50,802 nt of DNA, taken from the NCBI GenBank assembly GCA_944388045.1, contig CALXHG010000012.1:1-50802 (forward strand), in the 5' to 3' direction. This DNA comes from an uncultured Clostridia bacterium. GTDB taxonomy: Bacteria; Bacillota; Clostridia; TANB77; CAG-508. The notes beneath the pieces are model-generated. The model did not search any database. It was not told the origin of the DNA and saw only the letters and a list, made by a program, of their open reading frames with translations. Position numbers and translations under genes: made by a program. This document shows, piece after piece, positions 42,848-50,802 of this stretch. Positions within the stretch are counted from its first letter, which is position 1, and each line of letters opens with the position of its first letter.

Positions 42848-44608
42848 TTAAGCTCCTAACTCTTTTTCTGATAATTGAGATAATGCTATTTGTTTGTATA
42901 CTTCACAATTTTTTAATAATTCTTTGTGTGTTCCTTTTCCTACAACTACTCCATTATCAAGTACAATAATTTGGTCTGCATTCATTATTGTTCCTATTCT
43001 TTGTGCAACTATTAAACTTGTTGCATCTTTTGTGTATTTTTTTAATTCTTTTCTTAAAACACTATCTGTTTTATAATCTAAAGCAGAAAAACTGTCATCA
43101 AAAATGTATATTTCTGGGGCTCTTGCAATTGCTCTTGCTATTGCTAATCTTTGTTTTTGTCCACCAGAAACATTTGTACCTCCTTGTGCAATATGACTTT
43201 CATATTTGTCATCCATTTTCTCTACAAATTCTTTTCCTTGTGCTACTTCTACAGCTTTTTTTATTTGTTCTTCTGTTGCTTTTTCTTTTCCATTATCTCC
43301 ATATGCAACATTTGAACTTACTGTTCCATTAAACATAACTGCTTTTTGTGGTACATATCCTATCTTATTGTGTAAATATTCTTGAGTATATTCTTTTACA
43401 TTTATTCCATCAACAAGAACTTCTCCTTCTGTTGCATCATAAAATCTTGGTACTAAATTTATTAATGTAGATTTTCCACTTCCTGTTGATCCTATAAATG
43501 CTACTGTATCTCCTTTATTGGCTTTAAATGAGATATCTTTTAATAAATATTCGTCTGCATCTGGATATTTGAATGATACATTTTTAAATTCAACTGTTCC
43601 AACTTCATCTGTTGTTTTTGAATTGATTTTTCCGTCTTTTATACTTATTTGTGTATCTAATACCTCATTTATACGATTTGCTGATACTTGTGCTCTTGGT
43701 AACATCATAAATATAAATGCTAACATTAAGAATGACATTATTACTTGCATTGCATATGAGCTAAATACTACCATGTTTCCAAATAATACTATTTTGTCTG
43801 CAATTCCTGCTTCTTTTATTAACATTGCTCCAACAAAGTATATTGCAAGTGTTACAGAATTCATTATTAAATACATTAATGGTTGCATTATTGAAAATAC
43901 ACTTTGATTAAATAATTGTTGATTTGTTAAATTATTATTTGCTACATTGAATTTATCTTCTTGATATTGTTCTGCATTAAATGCTCTAACAACTCTAATT
44001 CCTGTTAAATTTTCACGTGTTACACCATTTAATTTATCTATTAATTTTTGTACTCTTCTAAATCTTGGTAATACTATTACCATTAATATTGCTATTGCTG
44101 TCATTAAAACTGCAACGGCTATTGCTGTAATTGTACTCCATTGCCAACTCTTATTTAAAATTTTAGTAACAGCCCATATTGCTGTTATTGGTGCTTTAAT
44201 TAATAATTGCATTCCCATAGCAATTAACATTTCTATTTGTGTTACATCATTTGTTGTTCTAGTAATTAAACTATTTGTAGAAAATTGTTTTACTTCTTGC
44301 ATTGCTAAATTTTCTACTTTTGTAAAAATTTTCTTTCTTATATTTTTTGAGAAATTAGAAGATATTTTTGAAGTTATATATCCTGTTACTACTGCTGCTA
44401 CTAAGCTTCCAAATGCACATGCTAGCATATATCCTCCATTAATTAATATATCTTTCATCTCACTTCCTTCTGTTTGTACTAGTTGTGTTATTTCTGACAT
44501 ATAATCTGGCATTTTTAGTTCTAACCATACTTGTGTAAAAATTAGCACTAATGCTACAAATATAAATAGCCAATCTTTTTTTGTAAAATTTTTAAATAGT
44601 TTTAACAT
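42848..44608 (-). CDS. heterodimeric ABC exporter, subunit with degenerate catalytic site
   Basis: 586 residues: six membrane helices (about 13-320) and an ATPase domain. Walker A GSTGSGKST and signature VSGGQKQRLAIARA are normal, but Walker B reads IYIFDDSFSALD (Asp in place of the catalytic Glu) and the H loop reads VAQRIGTI (Gln in place of His). These are the known marks of the non-hydrolysing half of heterodimeric exporters and complement the partner's altered signature. SD AAGGGAG is 6 bases before the ATG, with a promoter about 70 bases upstream. Confidence 0.9.
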   Translation of the reverse strand: MLKLFKNFTKKDWLFIFVALVLIFTQVWLELKMPDYMSEITQLVQTEGSEMKDILINGGYMLACAFGSLVAAVVTGYITSKISSNFSKNIRKKIFTKVENLAMQEVKQFSTNSLITRTTNDVTQIEMLIAMGMQLLIKAPITAIWAVTKILNKSWQWSTITAIAVAVLMTAIAILMVIVLPRFRRVQKLIDKLNGVTRENLTGIRVVRAFNAEQYQEDKFNVANNNLTNQQLFNQSVFSIMQPLMYLIMNSVTLAIYFVGAMLIKEAGIADKIVLFGNMVVFSSYAMQVIMSFLMLAFIFMMLPRAQVSANRINEVLDTQISIKDGKINSKTTDEVGTVEFKNVSFKYPDADEYLLKDISFKANKGDTVAFIGSTGSGKSTLINLVPRFYDATEGEVLVDGINVKEYTQEYLHNKIGYVPQKAVMFNGTVSSNVAYGDNGKEKATEEQIKKAVEVAQGKEFVEKMDDKYESHIAQGGTNVSGGQKQRLAIARAIARAPEIYIFDDSFSALDYKTDSVLRKELKKYTKDATSLIVAQRIGTIMNADQIIVLDNGVVVGKGTHKELLKNCEVYKQIALSQLSEKELGA

Positions 44609-44678
44609 TTTATTCTCCCTTCTTTTATTATATTTATATTTTACCTTTTCATTTATTGTGGTAGTTTACATTCATATT

Positions 44679-44707
44679 ATTTTATTACGATTTTTTCTTT
44701 TTATCAA
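44679..44707 (-). promoter_or_regulatory. predicted promoter of the ABC exporter genes
   Basis: TTGATA (44702-44707) and TAAAAT (44679-44684) on the minus strand, 17 bases apart. It may drive both exporter genes and uvrB. Confidence 0.6.
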
Positions 44708-44763
44708 GATGCTATTCCAATTTTTCACATAAAATTTACATTTTGCTAATGATTGTCAGCGGT

Positions 44764-44826
44764 TGTCAGTGGGGACGTTGATTTTGACAACTAAATTTGT
44801 TGTCAAAATCAACGTCCCCACTGACA
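44764..44826. repeat. perfect 28-bp inverted repeat (GTCAGTGGGGACG type)
   Basis: Arms 44764-44791 and 44799-44826 are perfect inverse copies around a 7-base A/T loop. It carries GGGGACG/CGTCCCC, resembling dispersed REP-like repeats seen in Clostridia. It overlaps the 3' end of the yihY-like gene and supplies its stop codon; it could also act as a terminator. Confidence 0.85.
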
Positions 44827-45645
44827 CTTATTAATTTCTGCTCCTAGAAATATGCTATAAAAACAAGCATATGTCCACATCATAATAAGTATTAATGTTG
44901 TTAAACTACCATATGTTATAGAAAAACCTTTAAATATATCTAAATAAATTGAAAATGCAAATGATATTATTCTTAAAGATATTACAGCAAAAATTGCTCC
45001 TAAAACTTGTTTTTTTGTCTTTTGACTGGATTTTACCATATATTTATATAATATTAAAATTATAAAAAAAGTTATAAGTAAAAATCCTATGTCAAATAAT
45101 ATTTTATCTGAAATTTTAAATTCATAAAATACTCCAAAATTTCTTTTCAAAAATGATATTAATCTTTCTCCAAAAACTAATGTTGTTAAGGCAATTATAA
45201 TTAATAAAATAAAAAATATTGTTTGTATAATTGATTTAATTCTTAAATATATATATCCTTTTTTCTCTATTTCATCTACATTATATATGTTTTGTAAGCC
45301 TTTTGTAAAGCCATATAATCCTTTTCCTGCTGACCATAATGTAAATATTATAGATATAGAAATTGTTCCAAAAGATTTTGAATATACTTCTTGAACTACA
45401 TCTATAACTAATCCTTTCATATTAGATGGAACTATATTTGATATTACATTATATAGTGTTTGTTGTTCTATTCCTGTATATTGTATTAGTGTTAGTAATA
45501 ATATTATAAATGGTATAAATGATAATATTGTATAATATGCACATTGTGCAGAGTATTCACTTATATGGTCTTCTGATAATTTTTTTATAAAATTACTGAC
45601 AATTATATATATCTTTTTTATAAATTTGTTATTATTTATATACAT
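44809..45645 (-). CDS. YihY/BrkB-family inner membrane protein
   Basis: 278 residues with six membrane helices. The family marks are SEYSAQCAYYTILSFIPFIILLL, the central LWSAGKGLYGFTKGLQNIYNV, and YGSLTTLILIMMWTYACFYSIFLGAEINK at the end. The family was once called RNase BN; it is a membrane protein of uncertain function. The final residues CQWGR and the TGA stop come from one arm of the inverted repeat, so the C terminus has been altered. SD AAGGAG is about 13 bases before the ATG. Confidence 0.88.
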   Translation of the reverse strand: MYINNNKFIKKIYIIVSNFIKKLSEDHISEYSAQCAYYTILSFIPFIILLLTLIQYTGIEQQTLYNVISNIVPSNMKGLVIDVVQEVYSKSFGTISISIIFTLWSAGKGLYGFTKGLQNIYNVDEIEKKGYIYLRIKSIIQTIFFILLIIIALTTLVFGERLISFLKRNFGVFYEFKISDKILFDIGFLLITFFIILILYKYMVKSSQKTKKQVLGAIFAVISLRIISFAFSIYLDIFKGFSITYGSLTTLILIMMWTYACFYSIFLGAEINKCQWGR

Positions 45646-45690
45646 TTTTTCGTGTTTTCTCCTTGATAATTTGAGAAAGTTTCTTTTACT

Positions 45691-45752
45691 CTTTGAGCGA
45701 AGCTCTTTTCTTGAATAGGAAAAACTTGATTTTTCCTATTCAAGAACAAATA
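45691..45752. repeat. mosaic hairpin repeat, family B copy 4
   Basis: The end of module 2 (TTTGAGCGAAGCTCTTTTCTT) and module 3, a 15-bp stem CTTGAATAGGAAAAA/TTTTTCCTATTCAAG. An outer AAGTTTCTT/AAGAAACTT pair (45677-45685 and about 45752-45760) encloses it. Confidence 0.85.
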
Positions 45753-45813
45753 AGAAACTTATATTATATTATAAGCTTCTTATTATAATTTTATTAAATT
45801 TATTGTATTAAAA

Positions 45814-46232
45814 GTAAATCTGTAAGCCGGGTTCTGTCCTTTAAAATAGTCATTTATCTAGTACATATATTGCTATATGTATCAAGCCACGCAATTCAGA
45901 AGACGCCGAGCAGACTTAATCTTCTACTTAGGTGTTGCTCCAGATGGGGTTTACACTGACCCAATATGTCACCATACTGGCGGTGAGCTCTTACCTCGCC
46001 TTTTCACCCTTACCTCAAATTTTTAAGGAAAATTTTATTTTCTTTAATTTAATTTTTATATAATATTATTAAATTATAAGTAGTTAAAACTACACATATA
46101 GAGGCGGTTATTTTCTGTTGCACTTTCCTTAAGGTTTCCCTCACTAGACGTTATCTAGCATCATTGCTCTACGGAGCCCGGACTTTCCTCTCGTAAATCC
46201 TTTCGAATTTTACCAGCGACTATTCAATTTAC
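45814..46232 (-). ncRNA. rnpB: RNase P RNA (bacterial, type A-like)
   Basis: The minus strand contains the conserved blocks GAGGAAAGTCCGGGCTCC near the 5' end, GTGCAACAGAAA with the following ACCGCC, and GGTAAGGGTGAAAAGG, and it ends in ACAGAACCCGGCTTACAG. GTAAAT (46227-46232) and ATTTAC (45814-45819, read on the minus strand) can close helix P1 and set the ends. The 419-base RNA cleaves 5' leaders from pre-tRNAs. A long AT-rich stem region (about 46020-46090) enlarges one peripheral helix. Confidence 0.95.
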
Positions 46233-46317
46233 TCTTTAATATTATAACACTTTTGTATTTATTAATCAATGATTATTGTAACTTTTTGTCTTACATCAAT
46301 TGTAACACTGCATATAT

Positions 46318-49017
46318 TTATTTACATTCATACCAGTTATCAGCTTCTGAAATTTCTGCAACAAGTGGCACATTTAATTTTACTGCATTTTCCATTTTAT
46401 CTTTTAAAATTTTCTTTATTTCTTCCGCTTCTTCTAATGGTGCTTCTATCATCATTTCATCATGAACTTGAAGAATAATTTTAGATTTTAAATTACGTGT
46501 TTTTATTTCTTTTAAAACATTTATCATGGCAATTTTCATTATATCTGCTGCAGTTCCCTGAATTGGAGTATTCATTGCAACTCTTTGTCCAAATTGTCTT
46601 ACCATATAATTATTAGATTTTAATTCTGGTATATATCTTCTTCTTTTAAATTCTGTTTCAACATATCCTTTTTCTTTTGCAGTTTCTACAATATCATTCA
46701 TAAATTTTTTAATTCCAGAATACATCTGTAAATATTGTTCTATATATTGTTTAGCCTTTTTTCTTGGAATATGCAATTGTTCTCCTAGTCCAAAATCACT
46801 TATTCCATATACAATTCCAAAATTTACTGCTTTGGCACTACTTCTTTGTTCTTTTGTAACTTCATCTATTGGAATATTAAATACTTTTGATGCAGCTTGT
46901 TTATGGATATCTTCTCCATTCTTAAATGCTTGTATCATATGTTCATCATTTGAAATATGAGCTAATACTCTTAATTCTATTTGTGAATAATCTGCATCTA
47001 TATAAACACAATTTTCTGCTGGTCTAAATACTTTTCTTAATTGTTTGCCAAGTTCAAATCTTGTAGGTATATTTTGCAAATTAGGCTCTGTTGAACTTAT
47101 TCTTCCTGTTGCTGTTATTGTTTGATGAAAAAATGAATGTATTCTTTTTGTTTTTGGGTTTACATATACTTTCATTCCTTCAACATATGTTGAATTTAAT
47201 TTCATTAATTGTCTATATTCTAATAATTTTTCAATAACAGGATGTTCTTCTACCAATTTTTCTAATACATCAACATCTGTTGAATACCCACTTTTAGTCT
47301 TTTTTACTACAGGTAATTTTAATTTTTCAAATAAAACTTCTCCTAATTGTTTTGGTGAATTTATGTTAAATTCTTGTCCACTTAATTGATAAATTTCTTC
47401 TGTTAATGAATTTAATCTTGTTTTTAACATGTCTCCATAATTGTCTAATTCATTTACATCTAAATACATTCCATTCCATTGCATTTCTGCTAATACTTCT
47501 ATTGTTGGCATGTCTATATTTTTTAATAAATCTAATTCTTTCTCTTCTTCTAATTTTTTTAATGTAATTTCTGCTAATTGATATATTTCTTTTGCATATA
47601 TGCAACTTTTAACTTTTAAAGAATAATCTTCTTTTGTTTCTTCAAATAAAGAGGTTTGTTTATTTTCTTCATTAATTCCATTTAAAGCAAAAATTTCATT
47701 ATTATCTATATCTAAATAATCTTTTACTATAATGTCTATGTCTAATTTTCTAGTTGAATCTAAAATATATGTTGCAACTTTTGCATCATAAACTATGTTT
47801 TCCATTGTTATTCCTATTTGTTTTAGTAAAATATAATCTTTTGCAAGGTTATAACCATATTTTTCAATTTCTTTGTTTTCAAATATTTTCTTTAAAATAT
47901 TTTCAAAACCATCTTTAGTTTGTTTAAATGAATTTTTGTTTATATAATATAATTTGTCTTCACTATAAATTCCAATTCCTACAATATCATTTTTTATTAT
48001 ATTATTTTCGTTTTTATTTTCTTTTAATTCAAAATAATAATATAATTTTCCATTAAGTTCTGGTATATTTGTTGTTTCTATAATATCAATTTTTTCGTTT
48101 TCTTGTTGTGGCTTTTCTTTACTTTCTATTGTTCTTAAACTAAATTTGTCTATATATCTTTGAAAACTTAGTTTTTCAAAAAGTTCTAAAACTTTTGGCT
48201 TATCCCATTCTTCTACTTTTAAATTTTCTAAAGATATATCTAATGGTACTTTTGTATCAATTTCTCCTAAAGTTCTTGAAAGCTCTGCTTTTTCTTTGTT
48301 TGATATAATATTTTCTTTTTGTTTTCCTTTTAAATCATCTTTACCTTTTTCTATTTTTTCGTATAATTCTTTAACACTATGATATTTTTTTATTAGTGAA
48401 ATTGCTGTTTTAGGTCCAATTCCTGGAACTCCTGGAATATTATCAGATGTATCTCCTTGCAGTGCCTTTACTTCTATTAATTGCTTTGGCTCTAATCCGT
48501 ATTCTTCTATTACTTTTGCTTTATTATAATTTTCTGTTTCTGTTTTTCCTGCTTTTGTTCTTGGGATTCTAATTGTTATGTGGTCACTTGCTAGTTGGAA
48601 TGTATCTCTATCTCCAGATAAAATTGTAACATCTAATCCATTTTTCTCTCCAAATTTTGCAAGTGTTCCTAAAATGTCATCACCTTCATATCCCTCTTTT
48701 TCCAAGATGTCAATATTCATTGCTCTTAAAACATCTTTTATTATAGGCATTTGCTGTGCTAGTTCTTCTGGCATACCATGTCTATTTGCTTTATAATCTT
48801 CAAATAATTCTTTTCTTTTTAATTTACCTTTTACGTCAAATGCAACACCTATATATTCTGGTTTTATATCATCTAAAATGTTAAATAATATTGATAAAAA
48901 ACCATATATTGCATTTGTATAAATTCCATCTTTTGTTGTTAACATTTTACTTCCCATAATTCCATAAAATGCTCTATTCATTATACTGTTTCCATCTATT
49001 AAAACTAGCTTATCCAT
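46318..49017 (-). CDS. polA: DNA polymerase I
   Basis: 899 residues. The N-terminal 5'-3' exonuclease (about 1-290) has LVLIDGNSIMNRAF, YEGDDILGT, LSGDRDTFQL and GDTSDNIPGVPGIGPKTA. The middle 3'-5' exonuclease-like domain (about 315-490) lacks the DxE proofreading motif, as in many Firmicute enzymes. The polymerase has motif A YIDADYSQIELRVLAH, motif B RSSAKAVNFGIVYG and motif C QVHDEMMIE. It fills gaps in excision repair, matching uvrA and uvrB nearby, and removes RNA primers. SD AAGGA is 7 bases before the ATG. Confidence 0.97.
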   Translation of the reverse strand: MDKLVLIDGNSIMNRAFYGIMGSKMLTTKDGIYTNAIYGFLSILFNILDDIKPEYIGVAFDVKGKLKRKELFEDYKANRHGMPEELAQQMPIIKDVLRAMNIDILEKEGYEGDDILGTLAKFGEKNGLDVTILSGDRDTFQLASDHITIRIPRTKAGKTETENYNKAKVIEEYGLEPKQLIEVKALQGDTSDNIPGVPGIGPKTAISLIKKYHSVKELYEKIEKGKDDLKGKQKENIISNKEKAELSRTLGEIDTKVPLDISLENLKVEEWDKPKVLELFEKLSFQRYIDKFSLRTIESKEKPQQENEKIDIIETTNIPELNGKLYYYFELKENKNENNIIKNDIVGIGIYSEDKLYYINKNSFKQTKDGFENILKKIFENKEIEKYGYNLAKDYILLKQIGITMENIVYDAKVATYILDSTRKLDIDIIVKDYLDIDNNEIFALNGINEENKQTSLFEETKEDYSLKVKSCIYAKEIYQLAEITLKKLEEEKELDLLKNIDMPTIEVLAEMQWNGMYLDVNELDNYGDMLKTRLNSLTEEIYQLSGQEFNINSPKQLGEVLFEKLKLPVVKKTKSGYSTDVDVLEKLVEEHPVIEKLLEYRQLMKLNSTYVEGMKVYVNPKTKRIHSFFHQTITATGRISSTEPNLQNIPTRFELGKQLRKVFRPAENCVYIDADYSQIELRVLAHISNDEHMIQAFKNGEDIHKQAASKVFNIPIDEVTKEQRSSAKAVNFGIVYGISDFGLGEQLHIPRKKAKQYIEQYLQMYSGIKKFMNDIVETAKEKGYVETEFKRRRYIPELKSNNYMVRQFGQRVAMNTPIQGTAADIMKIAMINVLKEIKTRNLKSKIILQVHDEMMIEAPLEEAEEIKKILKDKMENAVKLNVPLVAEISEADNWYECK

Positions 49018-49036
49018 AATTTTTTCCTTATATAAT

Positions 49037-49072
49037 ATATTTAGGTTTTTTATACAGTGGTTACCTATAAAC
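49037..49072 (-). promoter_or_regulatory. leader motif shared with mutL
   Basis: GTTTATAGGTAAC and AAAAAACCTAAATA, eight bases apart, about 20 bases before the polA start; the same blocks stand directly joined before mutL. The first block also contains the stop codon of the upstream glycosyltransferase gene. Confidence 0.45.
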
Positions 49073-50539
49073 CTGTTGATTATCTTTTTTGCATAATTTT
49101 GAAAATATTTTCTTATTTTTGTTGCTTTTACCTATAAAACTGTTACTTTTTTTATGGTTACACCATATCCAAATTGCTGATAATCCAAATAATACTATTA
49201 CATATGGTAAATCATATACAGGAGCTTCGCAATCAAACATATATACAGAATTTGCAAGTTCTGATATAAACGATACTCCTAATATGTCTTTTATCATTTT
49301 TGATTTTTGCCACATTATTGTTGCAAATAACCATGTTAAATACCATTGTTGTGAATTTGTTAATGCTAATAAAAATAATATTAATCCTATATTATAATCT
49401 TTTATTATTTTTCTAAATTTTATATTTTTTGTAAATAGTGTTTTTATACATATTGTTATATATGTAAATACAAATATAGCCATTACAATATTTTTAACAA
49501 TTTTTGCTATTGTTTCATTATGTTGCATTAGTACAGAACATATAGATTTAGAATATTTGTCTGTTTGTACAAGTACTGCAAATAATATGTCAATATCTCT
49601 AAAATAAAGTAAGTATGCCAATCCAACAAAAGCTAAATATAATAGTCCAAATATTATACATTTAAAAAATCTTTTTCCAATATTTTTTTCATTTCTATAA
49701 TGATATAATATTACAAATGGTAGTATTAGTAATGCTATATATTTCATACCTGTAGCAAAACTTAAAAATAAGATACTTAATATGAGATTCTTCTTTTTTA
49801 ATAAAAAATATAATGCTAATAAAATGAAAAATATTACAATTACATCATTATGCACATTTGCCATTGCTTCTAATAATATAAATGGATTTAATCCATATAA
49901 TGTAACAAATAATTTTTTTCCTGTAATTTTATATATTAAGTAACAATTTGCTATATGAACAATTAAGTTTACTAGTTTATAAATTGCAAGACATAATGTT
50001 ACATTTTTAAATGATAAAACAGCACATATTTTAAATATTAGTTGTGCAATTGGTCCATATACTACTGTTGTCCATGACCAATATGTATTTACTCCTTGTA
50101 CAAGAATTTCATCATCTATATTTTCTTTATTTGCCTCATAATATTCCCTCATTGTAACATAATATGGATTTTGATGATATACTCCATCTAATTCTCCAAC
50201 TCCCATATAATAAAATACATCAGAAGAAGTAAATGGTAATATTATTCCTATTATTACACTTATAATTATTACAAATAAAATAATTTGTTTTAAATTTTTA
50301 AATAAATCTTTTTTCTTTAATATTACTAAATATAATGTAAAAATAGCAATTAAAATAATTATATATATTGTTGTTGATATTAATTTATTAAATTCTGGGT
50401 TTATAAAAAAATTATAATATGTATTAAATCCATATACTGTTTTATTTTTTATATAATATATAATTGTTGGTATTATTAGTAATATGTTTAGTATTATAAA
50501 TGATATTTTTATTATTTTATTTTTTGTTTCTTTTTCCAT
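49061..50539 (-). CDS. GT-C-type membrane glycosyltransferase (polyprenyl-phosphate mannosyltransferase-like)
   Basis: 492 residues with about eleven or twelve membrane helices. TSSDVFYYMGVGELDGVYHQNPYYV places an acidic residue in the first outer loop, as in GT-C enzymes, and VYGPIAQLIFK, GLNPFILLEAMANVHNDVIVIFFI and FATGMKYIALLILP recall the MptA/MptB and DUF2029 group. It probably uses a polyprenyl-phosphate sugar to extend a wall or lipid glycan; the sugar and acceptor are unknown. SD AAAGGA lies 9 bases before the ATG. It is 43 bases before polA and may share its transcript. Confidence 0.7.
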   Translation of the reverse strand: MEKETKNKIIKISFIILNILLIIPTIIYYIKNKTVYGFNTYYNFFINPEFNKLISTTIYIIILIAIFTLYLVILKKKDLFKNLKQIILFVIIISVIIGIILPFTSSDVFYYMGVGELDGVYHQNPYYVTMREYYEANKENIDDEILVQGVNTYWSWTTVVYGPIAQLIFKICAVLSFKNVTLCLAIYKLVNLIVHIANCYLIYKITGKKLFVTLYGLNPFILLEAMANVHNDVIVIFFILLALYFLLKKKNLILSILFLSFATGMKYIALLILPFVILYHYRNEKNIGKRFFKCIIFGLLYLAFVGLAYLLYFRDIDILFAVLVQTDKYSKSICSVLMQHNETIAKIVKNIVMAIFVFTYITICIKTLFTKNIKFRKIIKDYNIGLILFLLALTNSQQWYLTWLFATIMWQKSKMIKDILGVSFISELANSVYMFDCEAPVYDLPYVIVLFGLSAIWIWCNHKKSNSFIGKSNKNKKIFSKLCKKDNQQVYR

Positions 50540-50637
50540 TTTCTTTTTTCCTTTTATCTTTTATAAGTATTGTATCTATTTTTTACATTATAAATATATC
50601 ATATATGTTTTTATTAATCAAGATAATTTATTGGTTT

Positions 50638-50739
50638 GGGGTCGTTGCTATTTTTAACAGTGGCGTTGTCTGGGGTCGGTCCTTTTTTGTGCTTGGCGTT
50701 GGCACTGGGGTCGGTCCCTTTTTTGATTGGGGTCGGTCC
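50638..50739 (+). repeat. REP cluster, four units at the window end
   Basis: GGGGTCGTTGC (50638), then GGGGTCGGTCC at 50672, 50707 and 50729. Spacing is 34, 35 and 22 bases, and the longer spacers carry GTGGCGTTGTC and TTGGCGTTGGC. Same unit and strand as the array left of the RAYT gene. Beyond it to 50802 nothing is recognised. Confidence 0.9.
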
Positions 50740-50802
50740 TAAATCATACCAATATATAAAGTATTTTTTATACCTTGTGTGTCGCAACCTACAAAAGAAT
50801 TT

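Noticed and set aside
44764..44826. attachment site of a prophage or integrative element
   Set aside because: It is a single inverted repeat with no integrase gene nearby and no matching direct repeat.

Overview
The window looks like chromosomal DNA of a very AT-rich, anaerobic, low-GC Clostridia-type Firmicute, probably an uncultured gut lineage. Evidence for this: SepF and DivIVA, a four-subunit pyruvate:ferredoxin oxidoreductase, a large activase/DUF2229 protein of anaerobes, a MurE with the DNPR motif of meso-diaminopimelate enzymes, a YtvI-type permease and strong AAAGGAG-type ribosome binding sites. The genus cannot be fixed from the sequence. Nearly every gene is on the minus strand, so each block below is transcribed from high to low coordinates.

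Layout. 1-9.5 kb: a GT4 glycosyltransferase, then mutL, a small membrane protein, miaA, an HlyD-like membrane protein, sepF, divIVA and a pilin-like protein with Ig-like repeats. 9.5-16 kb: a small unknown gene, a beta-CASP metallo-beta-lactamase, a DUF1980-like OB-fold protein, a YtvI-type permease, a CBS-pair protein and a proline-rich protein. Two copies of a long hairpin element (family A) lie here. 16-22.3 kb: a reduced peptidoglycan cluster, murE-mraY-ftsW-murG, ending in a translationally coupled orphan sensor kinase; murF and murD are not in their usual places. 22.3-23.4 kb: a REP-associated tyrosine transposase (RAYT) between two inverted arrays of a 22-bp-period REP unit. 23.4-26.5 kb: porG-porD-porA-porB. 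26.9-33.1 kb: a plus-strand gene with a possible RNA switch in its leader, a CmpB-type membrane protein with a hendecad tail, and the 1458-residue double activase. 33.1-41 kb: a secreted protein, uvrA, a CYTH protein, a decayed TIM-barrel gene, a small plus-strand gene and uvrB. 41-50.8 kb: a heterodimeric ABC exporter, a YihY-family protein, RNase P RNA, polA, a GT-C-like glycosyltransferase and a last REP cluster.

Working together. The window joins wall synthesis and division (murE, mraY, ftsW, murG, sepF, divIVA), DNA repair (mutL, uvrA, uvrB, polA), RNA maturation (miaA, rnpB) and ferredoxin-linked anaerobic metabolism (porGDAB, activase).

Most striking points: (1) the RAYT with its inverted REP arrays and related REP units elsewhere in the window; (2) two family A copies whose shared 157-158 bp core is bordered by unrelated, but in each copy self-complementary, outer arms; (3) a MutL with an intact ATPase but all endonuclease motifs lost, plus an expanded repeat linker; (4) a leader before the 26957 gene in which one segment can pair either with an upstream arm or with the Shine-Dalgarno; (5) at least four genes of visibly higher GC, each with its own promoter and/or a strong terminator. 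All gene calls come from reading motifs; no database search was possible.
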